Shown: in pieces, positions 57,171 through 64,000 of the stretch
How the letters are laid out: every line of letters starts with the position of its first letter
Numbering within the stretch: the stretch's first letter is position 1
Assembly: GCA_964430565.1 (NCBI GenBank)
Contig: CAYSFD010000052.1
Span: 124,001-188,000, forward strand
Direction of reading: 5' to 3'
Source: VBDM01 sp964430565
GTDB lineage: Bacteria; Pseudomonadota; Gammaproteobacteria; Burkholderiales; SG8-39
Length of the DNA: 64,000 nt
Notes under the pieces: model-generated
What the model was told of the DNA's origin: nothing
The model's database searches: none
What the model saw: the letters and a program-made list of their open reading frames with translations, nothing else
Made by a program: the position numbers and the translations under genes

Positions 57171-57580
57171 AGGGTCGCGGGCTTCACCAGCAGGCCGACG
57201 CGCCGGATGTTCTGCCGCTGCAGTTCGTCCATCACCTTCAACACCGCCTCGTAGCGCACGTCTTTGTCGGCCGAGATCACCACCGGCTGATCGGGGTTGT
57301 TCTTCTGCCTCTCGCGCAACGCCGCTACCAGCTGTGCGGTCGTTACCGCACGTTCATCGGATCGGCCCTTGTCGCGCTCGCGCAGCATCAACGACTGATC
57401 GCGCCGCACGATCACCTCGAGCGGCGTCGCCGGCGCCTGCGAGGACTTGCCCACGCTCGGCAGATCGACCACGCCCGGATTCACCAGCGGCGCGGTGACC
57501 ATGAAAATCACGAGCAGCACCAGCATCACGTCCACGTAGGGGACGATGTTGATCTGGTTCATCAGGCGACGCGGGCGCAT
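57167..57580 (-). CDS. tolR: Tol-Pal system protein TolR
   Basis: TolR (137 aa) is the ExbD-type subunit of the proton-driven TolQR motor. It has one membrane segment with the essential Asp in INIVPYVDVMLVLLVIFMVTAP, and the periplasmic domain ending VGLLVKP. Start ATG 57580; tolQ lies 13 bases upstream. Confidence 0.95.
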   Translation of the reverse strand: MRPRRLMNQINIVPYVDVMLVLLVIFMVTAPLVNPGVVDLPSVGKSSQAPATPLEVIVRRDQSLMLRERDKGRSDERAVTTAQLVAALRERQKNNPDQPVVISADKDVRYEAVLKVMDELQRQNIRRVGLLVKPATL

Positions 57581-57593
57581 GGGATCGGTCAGC

Positions 57594-58283
57594 TCATTTC
57601 GCCGGGGCGTGCCGCTGCAGGATGTTTGAAAACTCCTCCATGAAGCTCTCGAAGCGGACGGCGAGCCGATCGACGTCGTGGGAGAAGTGGTTGTAGGCGA
57701 TCACGGCCGGGATCGCGGCGAAGAGGCCGATCGCGGTGGCGATCAGGGCCTCGGCAATCCCCGGCGCGACGGCGGCGAGCGTCGCCTGCGCCACGTTCGC
57801 GAGACCCCGAAATGCGTGCATGATGCCCCACACGGTGCCGAGCAGTCCGACGTAGGGACTCACCGATCCCACCGAGGCGAGGAAGGCGAGGCTCGATTCG
57901 AGACGATCCATCTCGCGCTGATAGGTCGCGCGCATCGCGCGGCGCGCCCCGTCCACCATCACGCTCGGGTCGGCGCCGCCGCCTTTCTGAGTTTTCAGCT
58001 TGGCGAACTCGCGGAAACCGGCCTCGAAAATCCGCTCGAGGCTCCCGGTCGAATGCCGGTGGTTCACCGCGCTCTGGTAGAGCGCCGCCAGGTCGGAGCC
58101 GCCCCAGAAGTCGCGCTCGAACTGCTCGGTCTTGCCCTCGGCGCGGCGGATGGTGAAGACCTTGAGGAAGATGAAGTACCAGGACATGAACGACACGACG
58201 ATGAGCAGCAGCATGACGACCTGTACTACGACGCTCGCTTGCGCGATCATCGAGATAATCGACAGGTCCTGGGTGAGGTTCAT
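57594..58283 (-). CDS. tolQ: Tol-Pal system protein TolQ
   Basis: TolQ (229 aa) is the MotA/TolQ/ExbB-type channel subunit, with three membrane segments (about 17-38, 135-155 and 168-190) and conserved segments GSVSPYVGLLGTVWGIMHAF and PGIAEALIATAIGLFAAIPAV. The start ATG shares one base with the ybgC stop (TGATG), so the two are coupled. Confidence 0.95.
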   Translation of the reverse strand: MNLTQDLSIISMIAQASVVVQVVMLLLIVVSFMSWYFIFLKVFTIRRAEGKTEQFERDFWGGSDLAALYQSAVNHRHSTGSLERIFEAGFREFAKLKTQKGGGADPSVMVDGARRAMRATYQREMDRLESSLAFLASVGSVSPYVGLLGTVWGIMHAFRGLANVAQATLAAVAPGIAEALIATAIGLFAAIPAVIAYNHFSHDVDRLAVRFESFMEEFSNILQRHAPAK

Positions 58284-58762
58284 CAGAGGTTTCCTAGTCT
58301 TTTCTGGATCGCTTCAGGCACCGCGACCAGCCTGTGGCTGTTCGCGTTAACGCAGGCGAGGGTCAGCTCGGCGCGCGCCAGCACCTCCTCCCCGCGCTTG
58401 ACCGCCTGATCGAACTCGATGCTCGCGCGGCCCAGCCGCTTGACCTGCGCGGTGACTGTCAGCGAGTCGTTCAGGAGCGCCGGCTTATGGTAGGCGATTT
58501 GCGCCGAATGCACCACAAACAGGACGTGGTCCTTGCGGGCGAGTTCTCCCAGATCGAAGCCGAGCGATTGCAGCAGCTCGGTTCGGGCGCATTCCATGAA
58601 CGAGAAATAGTTGGCGTGGAACACCATGCCGCCCGCGTCCGTGTCCCGGTAATAGACGCGCATCGGCCACGAGAACGTTGTGTTGGGTCGTGCGTCCGAC
58701 TTGGGGGATCTAAAAGGGGGCGCGCCCCCTGTTTCGATTTCGGAGCCGGCGCGAGCGCTCAT
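58283..58762 (-). CDS. ybgC: Acyl-CoA thioesterase YbgC
   Basis: A hotdog-fold thioesterase (159 aa) of the tol operon. It has the catalytic block VYYRDTDAGGMVFHANYFSFMECAR with the Asp nucleophile. The first 30 residues are variable. It overlaps ruvB by four bases at its start, and tolQ by one at its end. Confidence 0.92.
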   Translation of the reverse strand: MSARAGSEIETGGAPPFRSPKSDARPNTTFSWPMRVYYRDTDAGGMVFHANYFSFMECARTELLQSLGFDLGELARKDHVLFVVHSAQIAYHKPALLNDSLTVTAQVKRLGRASIEFDQAVKRGEEVLARAELTLACVNANSHRLVAVPEAIQKRLGNL

Positions 58763-59799
58763 TGTCCGAACAGCTCCCCTGCGCCGGCGGGCCTGGGCGC
58801 GGCGAGCCCGAGGTGTCGGTAGGCGGAGACGGTGGCGACGCGCCCGCGCGGCGTGCGCTGCAGATAGCCTTGCTGGATGAGATAGGGCTCGAGCACGTCC
58901 TCGATCGTGTCGGCCTCCTCGCCGATCGCATGCGCGAGGTTCTCCAGGCCCACCGGACCGCCCGAGAATTTCTCGATCACCGCGAGCAGGAGTTTTCTGT
59001 CCATCACGTCCAGGCCCAGCACATCGACGTCGAGCATCTTGAGCGCGGCGTCCGCGACTTCGCGCGTGATCGCGCCCTGGGCGCGCACCTGCGCAAAATC
59101 GCGCACGCGGCGCAGCAGCCGGTTCGAGACGCGCGGCGTGCCGCGCGAGCGCTTGGCGATTTCGAGCGAGCCTTCGACCGACACCTCGACCTTGAGGAGC
59201 CCCGCGGAGCGGTTGACGATCGTCTGCAGCTCTGCCTCGGTATAGAACTCAAGGCGCGCGACGATGCCGAAGCGGTCGCGCAGCGGGTTGGTCAGCATTC
59301 CGGCGCGGGTGGTCGCGCCGACCAGCGTGAACGGCGGCAGGTCGAGCTTCACCGAGCGCGCGGCCGGCCCCTCGCCGATCATGATGTCGATCTGGTAGTC
59401 CTCGAGCGCCGGATAGAGGATTTCCTCAACGACCGGCGAAAGGCGGTGGATCTCGTCGATAAAGAGCACGTCGTTCGGCTCGAGGTTGGTGAGGATCGCG
59501 GCGAGGTCGCCCGGGCGCTCGAGCACCGGCCCCGAGGTCTGGCGCAGGTTGACGCCCATCTCGCGCGCGACGATGTGCGCGAGCGTGGTCTTCCCGAGGC
59601 CCGGCGGCCCGAACAGCAGCACGTGATCCAGCGCTTCCTTGCGGTTGCGCGCCGCCTCGACGAAGATCGACAACTGCCCGCGGATCTTCTCCTGGCCGAC
59701 ATACTCGGCAAGGGACTTCGGGCGCAGCGCGCGCTCGAACGCCTCTTCCTGCGGCGAGGTGGGCGCTGCGGAGATCAGACGGTCGGTTTCAACGGCCAT
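58759..59799 (-). CDS. ruvB: Holliday junction branch migration helicase RuvB
   Basis: RuvB (346 aa) is the hexameric AAA+ motor that moves Holliday junctions with RuvA. Motifs: RPKSLAEYVGQEKIRGQL, Walker A GPPGLGKTT, Walker B LFIDEIHRLSP, sensor GATTRAG and the C-terminal winged helix (GGPVGLENLA, PYLIQQGYLQRTPRGR). It is normally next to ruvA, but here about 2.9 kb of Fic and toxin-antitoxin genes separate them. Confidence 0.96.
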   Translation of the reverse strand: MAVETDRLISAAPTSPQEEAFERALRPKSLAEYVGQEKIRGQLSIFVEAARNRKEALDHVLLFGPPGLGKTTLAHIVAREMGVNLRQTSGPVLERPGDLAAILTNLEPNDVLFIDEIHRLSPVVEEILYPALEDYQIDIMIGEGPAARSVKLDLPPFTLVGATTRAGMLTNPLRDRFGIVARLEFYTEAELQTIVNRSAGLLKVEVSVEGSLEIAKRSRGTPRVSNRLLRRVRDFAQVRAQGAITREVADAALKMLDVDVLGLDVMDRKLLLAVIEKFSGGPVGLENLAHAIGEEADTIEDVLEPYLIQQGYLQRTPRGRVATVSAYRHLGLAAPRPAGAGELFGQ

Positions 59800-59880
59800 G
59801 CGCTATCTTACCTGCGGCGGACAGGCCGTCGTTGAAAAAGGGCGGAGAGCCCGCAGCTCTCCTGGAGGATCTTTTCCAGA

Positions 59881-61059
59881 TCATCGCAGCGGCGTCGTGC
59901 CTTCGTCGAGGATCCGCAGGTACTGCTGATAGACGTATAGCTTGTTGCGCTTGCGGCCCGTCAGTTCGCGCACGATGCCCAGGGACTGCAGATTCCGCAT
60001 CGCCGCGGCCGCGGTCGGCTTGGTCACGCGAAGCGCCCGCGTGGTCGAAGGAACTGAGATGATGATTTTCTCGCACAGCAGTTGGTGCGCGCGCAGCCCC
60101 GAAACCGCGGCACGGCCCAGCCCTTCGATTCGGGCTCGATCAGCCTTGAACAGCTCCGTGATGCGCTTCGCCGCGCGGGTCGCCTGTTCGCTCGTCTCCA
60201 GCACGCCCTCAAGAAAAAACTCGACCCATTCTTCCCAGTCGCCCTGCGTGCGCACGCGCTGCAGCAGTTCGTAGTAGCGATCCCGATGCGCCTTGAAGTA
60301 CAGACTCAGATAGAGCATCGGCTGCGACAGGGCCTTTTCGGCGCAGAGGAGCAACGTGATCAGCAACCGTCCCAGCCGGCCATTGCCGTCGAGAAACGGA
60401 TGGATGGTTTCGAACTGCACGTGCGAGAGCGCCGCCTTGATCAGGAGCGGTGTTTTGACCGGGTCGTCGTGCAGGAATTTTTCCAGCAAGCCCATGCAGG
60501 TGGGGACCCGGTCGGGCGGCGGCGGCACGTAGCGCGCGTTGCCCGGCCTCGTGCCCCCGATCCAGTTCTGCGAGGCGCGGAACTCGCCCGGCGCCTTGTT
60601 GCTACCGCGGCCGGTGGAGAGCAACACCTTGTGGATTTCACGGATCAGCCGCAGCGACAGCGGAAAACCCCCGCGCAGGCGCTTGAGGCCGTGGTTCATC
60701 GCCGCGACGTAGGTCGAAACTTCCTCGACGTCGTCTATCGGAACCCCCGGCATCTCCTTGCTTTCGTACAGCAGCAGATCGGAAAGCGTAGACTGCGTGC
60801 CCTCGATTTGCGAGGACAGCAGCGCTTCCTTGCGCACGTAGGCGTAGAGGAAAATCGGCGTCTCAGGCAGGAGCGTCGCGACTCCGTCCAGGCGCCCGAG
60901 CGCGCGGTTGGCGCTTTCCATGAGATCCTGGTGCCGGGGGCTCAGCTCTAGCGGCGGATCGGGTGGGAGAGGAGGCGGAACGTAGGCGTCAAAATGTTCT
61001 CCGGCCGTGCTGGACCGAACATAACTTCCGAGCCGGGATCCCTTTTTTGTCGCCGCCAC
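59881..61059 (-). CDS. Fic-domain protein with N-terminal inhibitory motif
   Basis: A 392 aa Fic protein expected to transfer AMP (or another nucleotide part) to a protein target. The active motif HPFLDGNGRLGR is at 220-231. An inhibitory helix of class II type (S82-S-Q-I-E86-G87) precedes the Fic core. A C-terminal winged helix (ALRVTKPTAAAAMRNLQSLGIV) suggests it also binds DNA, probably its own promoter. The start is a GTG at 61059. A perfect 30-bp palindrome lies 32 bases upstream of it. Confidence 0.9.
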   Translation of the reverse strand: MAATKKGSRLGSYVRSSTAGEHFDAYVPPPLPPDPPLELSPRHQDLMESANRALGRLDGVATLLPETPIFLYAYVRKEALLSSQIEGTQSTLSDLLLYESKEMPGVPIDDVEEVSTYVAAMNHGLKRLRGGFPLSLRLIREIHKVLLSTGRGSNKAPGEFRASQNWIGGTRPGNARYVPPPPDRVPTCMGLLEKFLHDDPVKTPLLIKAALSHVQFETIHPFLDGNGRLGRLLITLLLCAEKALSQPMLYLSLYFKAHRDRYYELLQRVRTQGDWEEWVEFFLEGVLETSEQATRAAKRITELFKADRARIEGLGRAAVSGLRAHQLLCEKIIISVPSTTRALRVTKPTAAAAMRNLQSLGIVRELTGRKRNKLYVYQQYLRILDEGTTPLR

Positions 61060-61090
61060 CTGGTAAAGGCTGCTTTACTTGTAAAAGTAT

Positions 61091-61120
61091 AAGTAAAAGA
61101 TAACACGTTATCTTTTACTT
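61091..61120. promoter_or_regulatory. Perfect 14-bp inverted repeat, probable operator for fic
   Basis: Arms AAGTAAAAGATAAC and GTTATCTTTTACTT around a 2-base centre. A further half-site, CTTTACTT/AAGTAAAG-like, lies at 61073-61080 and a -10-like TATACT is on the reverse strand at 61086-61091. The AT-rich block stands out from the GC-rich surroundings. Likely bound by the Fic winged helix or by HigA. Confidence 0.7.
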
Positions 61121-61153
61121 TGGTAGCGGCTTAGTAAAGGCAGTGCAATTCTG

Positions 61154-61555
61154 TCACGCGGCCTTCTGCAGCTCGTAGCCGCGGATCAGAATTTCGGCCG
61201 GGAGCTTCAGGCCCGTTGCAAGCCTTCTGATCATCTCGAGCGTGAGCGGGCGCACGCGGTTGAGCACTTCCGCAACCCGCGCGCGGGAGCCGATGTAGCG
61301 TTCCAGATCCTTGCGCATCAGGCCGCGCGTTTCCATGACGTGGAGCAGAAAGTCGATCGGGTCGGGCGCCTCGATCGGAGTGTGCTTGCTCTCGTAGGCC
61401 TCGATGAGCAGGACGAGCACCTCGAGCCGGTCGGCATCGGCGCTGCCTTCGCGGGCGTTCCACAGCGCCTCGGCTTCTTTCAGCGCGGCCTGGTGTTCTC
61501 GCTTGGTGCGAATCGGACGCAGTTCCATTCTTGCCACCTCAAATCGTTCCGGCAT
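61154..61555 (-). CDS. higA: HigA-type antitoxin (XRE helix-turn-helix)
   Basis: A 133 aa antitoxin with an N-terminal helical toxin-binding part (ALKEAEALWNAREG, RLEVLVLLIEAYES) and a C-terminal helix-turn-helix (RGLMRKDLERYIGSRARVAEVL, LTLEMIRRLATGLKLP). It matches the HigA group that follows HigB toxins. The ATG at 61555 overlaps the toxin stop by 17 bases, so the toxin comes first, the reverse of most modules but usual for HigBA. Confidence 0.88.
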   Translation of the reverse strand: MPERFEVARMELRPIRTKREHQAALKEAEALWNAREGSADADRLEVLVLLIEAYESKHTPIEAPDPIDFLLHVMETRGLMRKDLERYIGSRARVAEVLNRVRPLTLEMIRRLATGLKLPAEILIRGYELQKAA

Positions 61556-61832
61556 CGATTCTGTCGTACTCGCGATGCGTGCCGATGAACCGGACGAACA
61601 TCATGCGACGGTTGTAGTGCACCGCCACGACGAGGCGATAGTCGTTCCCCTTGACGTTGAAAACCACGCGGCTGTTCGCGATGAAGCTCGCGTTCCGGTA
61701 TGCAGCCTTGATATCGGCGGGCGCTCGCCAATCGGCGCGGCTCGCCAGCGCGTACCAGGAACGCAGCGGGATTTCGGCGTCGCGATGCGTTTTCCAGAAT
61801 TCCCGCAGCGCGCCCAGCGCGATGATCCGCAT
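61539..61832 (-). CDS. higB: HigB-type mRNA interferase toxin
   Basis: A 97 aa RelE-like toxin with LREFWKTHRDAEIPLRSWY at the start and VFNVKGNDYRLVVAVHY and VRFIGTHREYDRID at the end, the pattern of ribosome-dependent HigB nucleases. It is encoded just ahead of and overlapping its antitoxin. It was probably inserted with the fic gene between ruvA and ruvB. Confidence 0.92.
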   Translation of the reverse strand: MRIIALGALREFWKTHRDAEIPLRSWYALASRADWRAPADIKAAYRNASFIANSRVVFNVKGNDYRLVVAVHYNRRMMFVRFIGTHREYDRIDAGTI

Positions 61833-61983
61833 GGACGGCTACTGTACCATGCTCCCACGGTGGGAGCAAGCGTGCGTGCTGGTCGATTTGCTTCCGGCAC
61901 GGACGCGAGCGTTGACGCACCGCTAGGGCCGGGAGCAGACTGGGGGCGGTGTTGTCCGAACCACACAACCAAGGAGGGAAGCC

Positions 61984-62544
61984 ATGAAGAACACAAATCT
62001 GAAAGCTTTGGTCCTGCCCCTGTTGCTGCTTCTGGCGCCACAAGCCGAGGCATTCGACCTCAATCGAGTGCTCCACGGCAAGTACGCGTTTACTTATTCC
62101 CGGGTCTGCGCGCAATCCCCGAACGGCTTCAGTCCGCAGGGGGTGGCGTCGCCTCCGCAAACCGAATTAACCACGGCGGTCGAGATGATCCAGACCTACA
62201 ACGGCGACGGTACGAGCAGTGCAGCCGGACATATGTTGAATATCATCAACAACGCTACCAGTCAGAACGAACTCGACTTCACGTGCACCGGCACCTATCA
62301 AGTGAACGCTGACGGCAGTTTTTCGGAGGATATGAGCTGTTCCGGTTCGGCCGTCGCAGGCCCCATCTCCGGCCAGACCTTCGAGCAAACCGGCATTCAC
62401 CGCATCGGCCATATCGGAATTCTCGCCCAGACGCTGGTCATCAGCAATACGAGATCGAATCTTGAATCCATCACTTTCTCCGGGACCAACATCCCGCTTG
62501 CGCGGATTTGCGGCCGCAGCGGTACCGCTGTGAAGATCCGGTAG
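61984..62544 (+). CDS. Secreted protein of unknown function
   Basis: A 186 aa protein with a clear signal peptide (MKNTNLKALVLPLLLLLAPQAEA) and a beta-rich mature part with four Cys (VCAQSP, FTCTGTYQVNADG, DMSCSGS, ARICGRSG) that could pair. A good ribosome site, AAGGAGGGAAGCC, precedes the ATG. I do not recognise it. It is the only forward gene in this stretch and lies between higB and ruvA; use of Thr/Asn/Ser-rich sequence differs from its neighbours. Confidence 0.8.
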   Translation: MKNTNLKALVLPLLLLLAPQAEAFDLNRVLHGKYAFTYSRVCAQSPNGFSPQGVASPPQTELTTAVEMIQTYNGDGTSSAAGHMLNIINNATSQNELDFTCTGTYQVNADGSFSEDMSCSGSAVAGPISGQTFEQTGIHRIGHIGILAQTLVISNTRSNLESITFSGTNIPLARICGRSGTAVKIR

Positions 62545-62669
62545 ACCGGTTGCGGCCGGACGGGTAGGAGTTTCCGTTCCGGCCGCGCCTTGATTGCGGC
62601 TGCGCAATCGGAGCGGAGCATGGCCGCCGTCCCGTGAAGAGGCGCTTGCCGCCTGATGAATGGCTCAAA

Positions 62670-63248
62670 TCAGCTCTTGGCGAGTGACTTCAGCGCCTGA
62701 CGTATTCCCTCGGAAACGGAAAGGCCCTCGGAGAGTTGCTTCACCGCGTGCTGCGCTTCCTTATCGTTGTAGCCGAGCGAAAGGAGCGCGTTCGTGACGT
62801 CGCTCGCCACCGGCTTGGGCCGGTTCACTGCAACACCGCTGACCGCGTCGCCGAGCTTGCCCTTCAGCTCGAGCAGCAGCCGCTCGGCGGTCTTCCTGCC
62901 GATGCCGGGAACCTTCACCAGACGTCCCGATTCCTGCATCGCGACAGCTTCAATCAACTCGCCGACGCTCAGGCCCGAAAGCACCGCGAGCGCGGTGCGC
63001 GCCCCGACGCCCGAGATCTTGAGCAACTGCCGGAACGCGCGCCGTTCCGGTTCGGTGCCGAAGCCGTAGAGAAGATGCGCGTCCTCGCGCACGACAAGGT
63101 GCGTGAGCAGCACGACGCGCTCGCCCGATGCGGGCAGGTTGTAGAAAGTGCTCATCGGCACTTCGACTTCGTAGCCGACGCCGCCCGCCTCCACGACGAT
63201 CTGCGGCGGGTTCTTTTCGAGAAGCGTTCCCGTGAGCCTGCCGATCAT
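62670..63248 (-). CDS. ruvA: Holliday junction DNA helicase subunit RuvA
   Basis: RuvA (192 aa) binds four-way junctions and loads RuvB. It has the OB-fold start MIGRLTGTLLEKNPPQIVVE, helix-hairpin-helix motifs (LLKISGVGARTALAVLSGL, LVKVPGIGRKTAERLLLELK) and the C-terminal RuvB-binding domain (DVTNALLSLGYNDKEAQHAVK). It follows ruvC by 49 bases, with a dRS3-like palindrome in between. Confidence 0.96.
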   Translation of the reverse strand: MIGRLTGTLLEKNPPQIVVEAGGVGYEVEVPMSTFYNLPASGERVVLLTHLVVREDAHLLYGFGTEPERRAFRQLLKISGVGARTALAVLSGLSVGELIEAVAMQESGRLVKVPGIGRKTAERLLLELKGKLGDAVSGVAVNRPKPVASDVTNALLSLGYNDKEAQHAVKQLSEGLSVSEGIRQALKSLAKS

Positions 63249-63264
63249 GGGTTGAACTTCCTGG

Positions 63265-63284
63265 ATTCCCGCTTTCGCGGGAAT
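63265..63284. repeat. dRS3-like palindrome
   Basis: ATTCCC-GCTTTCGC-GGGAAT between ruvC and ruvA. Confidence 0.85.
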
Positions 63285-63297
63285 GACGACATTCCCA

Positions 63298-63831
63298 TCA
63301 TACGAGCCTGCCTCGTTTCACCCGAAACCCGCGCGTCGGGATGGCGCCCAGGCCCTGCCCGCCGTGCGCGTGGCAAATGGCGCAGGCGAGCGCGTCGGCG
63401 GCATCAGCGGAGGGCGTGCCCGCTAGCCCGAGCAGCCGCTTCACCATTTCCTGCACTTGCTCTTTTTTCGCGTGACCGTTTCCGACCACGGCCTGCTTGA
63501 CCTGGAGCGCGGTGTACTCGGCGACCGGCAATCCCGCGTCCACCGCGGCGCAGATCGCCGTGCCGCGCGCCTGGCCCAGAGCGAGCGTGGAAGCAGGATT
63601 GACGTTGACGAAGACTTTTTCCACTGCGACCTGCTGAGGGCGGTGCTCGCCGATGATTTCTCGCAGGCCGGCGAGGATGGTCTTCAGGCGATCGGCCAGG
63701 TCGGCGTTACCGGATTTGACGCAGCCGCTGGCGATGTAGGAAAGGCTCGCGCCGTTTTTCTCGATGATGCCAAAGCCGGTCACTCGCAAACCCGGGTCGA
63801 TGCCCAGGATTCGAACGGTGGAGGCCGGCAT
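63298..63831 (-). CDS. ruvC: Crossover junction endodeoxyribonuclease RuvC
   Basis: RuvC (177 aa) cuts Holliday junctions. Catalytic acidic residues are visible in ILGIDPGLRVTG, VAVEKVFVNVNP and SADAADALACAICHAH. ATG at 63831. Order yebC-ruvC-ruvA is typical. Confidence 0.96.
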   Translation of the reverse strand: MPASTVRILGIDPGLRVTGFGIIEKNGASLSYIASGCVKSGNADLADRLKTILAGLREIIGEHRPQQVAVEKVFVNVNPASTLALGQARGTAICAAVDAGLPVAEYTALQVKQAVVGNGHAKKEQVQEMVKRLLGLAGTPSADAADALACAICHAHGGQGLGAIPTRGFRVKRGRLV

Positions 63832-63909
63832 TCTGGGATTATTCAGTATCGAGGATCAAGGATCAAGGATTCTCGTTCCTGTTATTGAGAATTAATCAAA
63901 CGACACTGG

Positions 63910-63929
63910 ATTTCCGCTTACGCGGGAAT
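63910..63929. repeat. dRS3-like palindrome, one mismatch
   Basis: ATTTCC-GCTTACGC-GGGAAT, between yebC and ruvC; one base differs from the ATTCCC arm. Confidence 0.75.
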
Positions 63930-63954
63930 GACGGCTCTATTCATGGTTGGCCGA

Positions 63955-64000
63955 TCACTGGTCGATCACCGCCGTCGTATAGACCTCCTGCACGTCGTCG
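63955..64000 (-). CDS. yebC: YebC/PmpR-family protein, C-terminal end only
   Basis: The last 14 codons before a TGA read DDVQEVYTTAVIDQ. The DDVQEVY motif close to the end and the position next to ruvC identify YebC, a regulator (and, in recent work, a translation factor for proline-rich stretches). Most of the gene lies beyond the right edge. Confidence 0.8.
   Translation of the reverse strand, partial: DDVQEVYTTAVIDQ

Overview
The window looks like a chromosomal segment of a GC-rich betaproteobacterium, probably an uncultured Burkholderiales/Nitrosomonadales-type lineage. The evidence is the gene order: thiS-thiG-trmB, hemW-rdgB-rph with a kinase/phosphatase pair, yicC-gmk-rpoZ-spoT, and a ruvC-ruvA...ruvB-ybgC-tolQRAB-pal-cpoB block. 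No plasmid or phage replication genes were seen.

Layout. 1-11.6 kb is housekeeping: 5'-nucleotidase, tRNA-Gly, thiamine and tRNA modification genes, hemW/rdgB/rph, a PP2C phosphatase and Ser/Thr kinase, yicC, gmk, rpoZ and spoT. 11.6-25.4 kb is a patchy exopolysaccharide region: a YjbH-like protein, a WecA/MraY-type transferase, a Wzz-like and a Wza-like protein, fcl and gmd. It is interrupted by a DUF4143 ATPase, a PIN toxin-antitoxin pair and many palindromic repeats, and its only glycosyltransferase of the sugar-adding type is a broken remnant. 25.5-27.8 kb holds an alpha/beta hydrolase, an outer-membrane barrel protein and tRNA-Lys.

28.0-50.5 kb is the outstanding part. It is a co-directional cluster encoding six multiheme c-type cytochromes (28 CXXCH motifs in total), three NHL beta-propeller proteins (all with lipoprotein-type signals), a periplasmic PpiC-type isomerase, a predicted outer-membrane beta-barrel and two paralogous secreted helical proteins of unknown function. 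It also carries its own System II cytochrome c maturation genes (ResB, CcsA, a TPR protein, a TlpA-like thioredoxin) and a two-component system with a sigma-54 activator. The first cytochrome is a tetraheme protein that closely resembles, from memory, Geobacter OmcE, the subunit of an extracellular cytochrome filament. The 11-heme protein begins with a second copy of that tetraheme fold. Two very good sigma-54 promoters lie in front of the first two genes. A nearly perfect FNR box sits at -41.5 of a candidate promoter for the sensor kinase. The simplest reading is an oxygen-regulated, self-contained extracellular electron transfer or cytochrome-nanowire locus. A 40-41 bp imperfect direct repeat brackets the block (27.88 and 52.34 kb), next to tRNA-Lys.

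50.6-53.5 kb has a sensor kinase with an eroded ATP-binding domain and a YeeE/YedE sulfur transporter. 53.5-59.8 kb is the Tol-Pal operon with ruvB. Between ruvB and ruvA are a Fic protein, a HigBA module and a secreted unknown; ruvA, ruvC and the end of yebC close the window.

Two families of dispersed palindromic repeats occur. One is a REP-like double hairpin in about 17 full or partial copies between 2.5 and 54.5 kb. The other is dRS3-like (ATTCCC-N8-GGGAAT). The REP-like elements often define gene ends: they supply stop codons to two genes and sit at the start codons of two others.
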